From positions 1-8,514 of the forward strand of contig CALINC010000127.1 in the NCBI GenBank assembly GCA_938045195.1: a stretch of 8,514 nucleotides of DNA, in the 5' to 3' direction. This stretch comes from an uncultured Treponema sp. Its GTDB lineage: Bacteria > Spirochaetota > Spirochaetia > Treponematales > Treponemataceae. Shown here piece by piece: positions 6,341 to 8,514 of the stretch. The position numbers were made by a program, and so were the translations under genes. Every line of letters begins with the position of its first letter. Within the stretch, counting starts at the first letter, position 1. The notes beneath the pieces are model-generated. The model saw only the letters and a list, made by a program, of their open reading frames with translations. It searched no databases and had not been told where the DNA came from.

Positions 6341-8386
6341 CTAATTATTTTCTGCAAGCATTTCGAAGGCGGCAGTTCTGGCTGTTTGTAATATTTTGTA
6401 GTCCCGTACCGGGTCTGCAAATTTAAAGCCCAAATAGCCGGACTGTTCTACGCCGCCGATATCGCCTGGTCCGCGTAGTTTTAAATCTTCTTCTGCAATA
6501 CGGAAGCCGTCGCAAGTTTCTTTCATTATTTTTAGCCGTTCGCGACCGTTTTCGGTTAAGTTTTTCCCGTAAATTAAAAAGCAATATGACTGTTCGTTTC
6601 CGCGTCCTACACGACCCCGCATTTGGTGTAAAGCTGAGAGACCGAACCTGTCTGCATGTTCTATCACCATACAAGCAGCATTGGGAACATCCACGCCGAC
6701 TTCTACAACTGAAGTTGCAACTAAAATATGTATCTTCCCCTTTCTAAATTCTTCCATAATCGAACGTTGTTCTTCTTCGGCAATTTTGGAATGAATAAGG
6801 GCAAGCCTATGGTTGGGGAAACCCGCTTTTAATTCTTCGAACATCCGCTCAGCCGATTTAAGAGACATATCTTCATTTTCTTCAATAAGCGGATAAACAA
6901 AATATGCCTGCCTGCCCTTTAAGATTTCTTCGCCTATGAAAGTATATACCCTTTCGGTTTTATCCGCGCCGGCAATATATGTTATAACCGGTTTTCTACC
7001 GGACGGCATAGTGCGGATTGTAGAAATATCCAAATCGCCGAATACTGAAAGTGCTAATGTTCTTGGAATAGGCGTTGCACTCATCATTAAAATATGAGGA
7101 GAATGAATTGTACCGTCAGTTTGTGCCGTGCTGCTTTCAATTCCTTTTTGGATAATTGCCGAACGCTGCAAAACTCCGAATCGGTGCTGTTCGTCAATAA
7201 CGGCAAGACGTAAATTTTTGTAATTTACTCCGGCAGAAAAAAGTGAATGCGTCCCGATTATCAAATCGATATTTCCGCTTTCAAGGGCGCGGAGCAAATT
7301 GCTTCGCCCTTTGGCTTTTACATTGCCGGTTAAAAAAGCAAGACGGACACCTAATGGTTCCAAAAGACGGGCAGCGTTTTCAGCATGCTGACGGGCAAGT
7401 AATTCCGTTGGGGCTAAAAATGCCGCCTGCCCGCCGCTCTCAATAATTTTTAAGCAAGCCAAAAAAGCTGCCAGAGTTTTACCCGAACCGACGTCCCCTT
7501 GTATAAGACGTGCCATCGGGTTAATTCCATCCAAGTCGGAATTAATTTCAGCAGTTACTGTGAGCTGGTCTTCGGTTAGCTTAAAAGGCAGCCGTTCCAA
7601 AAGGCTCTCTTGCAAAGGGCTGAGTACGGGAATTTTTTTTATATGTTTTAAGGATTTTTTTTCGTCTTCGAGATTCGGCAATCTGCCGCGCCTTTCGATA
7701 GAGCGTTTCCCAATTGCATATTGAAATAAAAAAAATTCTTCAAAAATGACTGCATATTTTCCCCGTTCAATATCGTCAAGTGTTTGCGGTACATGGAGCA
7801 AAAATAAAACCTCTTGTTTGGGCGGAATATTATATTTTTTTAAAACCGTTTCCGGTAATTCCGAATCGATTCCGCGTGCATACAATTTTAAAGCTGCGGC
7901 AATAATTTTTCTTAATTTGCTCTGACCAAGTCCTGCTGTCAAAGGATAGACCGGCAGAATTTTTGCAGGGACGGTTCCGCATTTGTTCAGCTCGAATGAT
8001 GAAGATTGAAGCTCGCCGTATTTTCGGTAAAAACTGCCGTAAACAAAGGCTTTGCTTCCGGCAGGAAAAGTTTTTTCCATAAAGGGGCGGTTAAAGCATA
8101 CAAGGCTTGCTCTTGCCCCCGAATTATCGGAAACGATGATTTTAAGGGTTTTCATTTTTCCGAAGCCGAACCACTGATGGGCGATTACAGTTATCGGCAC
8201 ATGTATTTTTTGCATAGTATTCCAATCCGAAAAAGAATTAATGCGGGTTCGGTCTTCCCAATCTCTGGGAAAGAGTTTTAAAAGTCCGCCTATATTTTCT
8301 ACTCCCAGTTTTTTCAACTGAGAAGCAACGGCGGAACCAACCCCTGTAATGTTTGTAACCGGTATGGTAATTTCGGATATAAGCAT
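6341..8386 (-). CDS. recG: ATP-dependent DNA helicase RecG
   Basis: A 681-residue superfamily 2 helicase that reverses stalled replication forks and processes Holliday junctions and R-loops. The N-terminus has ITGVGSAVASQLKKLGV and LLKLFPRDWEDRT (about 14-47). An OB-fold wedge domain follows (about 60-135) with PITVIAHQW, LKIIVSD and FVYGSFYRKYGELQ. The motor has QGDVGSGKT (Walker A, 296-304), APTELLARQHA, IIGTHSLFS, DEQH (398-401), SATPIPRTLAL (436-446), ATSVVEVGVDVP (557-568) and QMRGRVGRG (588-596). The C-terminal GFRIAEEDLKLRGPGDIGG (627-645) is the RecG-specific region that couples the motor to the wedge. All motifs are intact and the length is close to E. coli RecG. No ribosome site precedes ATG 8386, and a promoter lies directly before it, so the message may be leaderless. 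It converges on tpiA. Confidence 0.97.
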   Translation of the reverse strand: MLISEITIPVTNITGVGSAVASQLKKLGVENIGGLLKLFPRDWEDRTRINSFSDWNTMQKIHVPITVIAHQWFGFGKMKTLKIIVSDNSGARASLVCFNRPFMEKTFPAGSKAFVYGSFYRKYGELQSSSFELNKCGTVPAKILPVYPLTAGLGQSKLRKIIAAALKLYARGIDSELPETVLKKYNIPPKQEVLFLLHVPQTLDDIERGKYAVIFEEFFLFQYAIGKRSIERRGRLPNLEDEKKSLKHIKKIPVLSPLQESLLERLPFKLTEDQLTVTAEINSDLDGINPMARLIQGDVGSGKTLAAFLACLKIIESGGQAAFLAPTELLARQHAENAARLLEPLGVRLAFLTGNVKAKGRSNLLRALESGNIDLIIGTHSLFSAGVNYKNLRLAVIDEQHRFGVLQRSAIIQKGIESSTAQTDGTIHSPHILMMSATPIPRTLALSVFGDLDISTIRTMPSGRKPVITYIAGADKTERVYTFIGEEILKGRQAYFVYPLIEENEDMSLKSAERMFEELKAGFPNHRLALIHSKIAEEEQRSIMEEFRKGKIHILVATSVVEVGVDVPNAACMVIEHADRFGLSALHQMRGRVGRGNEQSYCFLIYGKNLTENGRERLKIMKETCDGFRIAEEDLKLRGPGDIGGVEQSGYLGFKFADPVRDYKILQTARTAAFEMLAENN

Positions 8387-8392
8387 ATCTGC

Positions 8393-8421
8393 ATTTTAGC
8401 ATAAGTTTTAATTTGAAGCAA
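8393..8421 (-). promoter_or_regulatory. Extended -10 promoter of recG
   Basis: TTGCTT (8421-8416) lies 17 nt from TAAAAT (8398-8393), which is preceded by TG one base upstream (TGCTAAAAT, extended -10). Only six bases separate the -10 from the recG ATG (8386), so the start site should fall on or next to the A of the start codon. Confidence 0.45.
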
Positions 8422-8514
8422 TTAAGCGGGGTTCATTCAAATAATTCAGATTTCCTCCCATAAAAATATTTTGCAGGGATTTGAAAATCCCGAAAAATAT
8501 TTTTTCACGCAGTT
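8408..8514 (-). CDS. Possible C-terminal end of an upstream minus-strand gene (partial)
   Basis: One minus-strand frame is open from the right edge (first full codon 8512-8510) for 34 codons to TAA at 8410-8408, reading LREKIFFGIFKSLQNIF, then MGGNLNYLNEPRLIASN. It would end 21 nt before recG. The composition is plausible for a protein tail, but it is short, unrecognised, and coincides with a strong inverted repeat, so the same bases may be a non-coding spacer. Confidence 0.25.
   Translation of the reverse strand, partial: LREKIFFGIFKSLQNIFMGGNLNYLNEPRLIASN
8462..8505. repeat. Two-level inverted repeat (hairpin) at the right edge
   Basis: An inner stem GGGATT-TGAA-AATCCC (8476-8491) is flanked by AAAAATATTTT (8462-8472) and AAAAATATTTTTT (8493-8505), which can also pair. 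Together they give an almost continuous hairpin of about 44 nt. It could serve as a bidirectional transcription end between recG and what lies to the right, but the T-run is separated from the GC stem, so it is not a classic intrinsic terminator. Confidence 0.4.

Overview
The window looks like chromosome of a low-GC, host-associated spirochaete, most likely Treponema. The guess rests on the AT-rich base composition and the style of the RecG and TpiA proteins; no rRNA, tRNA or taxon-specific marker is present, so it is only moderately supported. The right-hand third (about 5000-8400) is ordinary housekeeping DNA. The left half (about 380-4480) is visibly more AT-rich and reads like an acquired defence cassette.

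Left edge: the first 87 codons of a SAM-dependent methyltransferase run off the window on the minus strand. They are preceded by a near-consensus sigma-70 promoter, with a 25-bp imperfect palindrome over the expected transcription start.

380-4520, minus strand: a restriction-modification operon. A 1030-residue N6-adenine DNA methylase (NPPW, class-gamma-like) is followed, with overlapping stop and start (TAATG), by a 230-residue PD-(D/E)XK nuclease. Directly after the nuclease, in overlapping frame, lies a decayed fragment that reads like the start of a type III restriction (Res) or superfamily 2 helicase subunit. The cassette was therefore probably once a three-gene methylase-nuclease-helicase locus that has lost its helicase. 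Its leader holds a short reading frame broken by TAG, and its promoter sits at the edge of an inverted-repeat-rich, possibly dispersed, element (about 4481-4683).

4684-5013: no intact gene. A relic of a CPBP (CAAX/Abi) membrane protease is recognisable (EE-x3-R and FGLIHIN motifs, frameshifted at a run of six A). A good plus-strand promoter for the next operon lies inside the relic.

5014-6339, plus strand: an ECF-type vitamin transporter S component and then tpiA (triosephosphate isomerase), 30 nt apart and probably one operon. 6341-8386, minus strand: recG, converging on tpiA with one base between them. The recG promoter is placed so that its mRNA may be leaderless. The right end has a hairpin-forming repeat and possibly the tail of another minus-strand gene.
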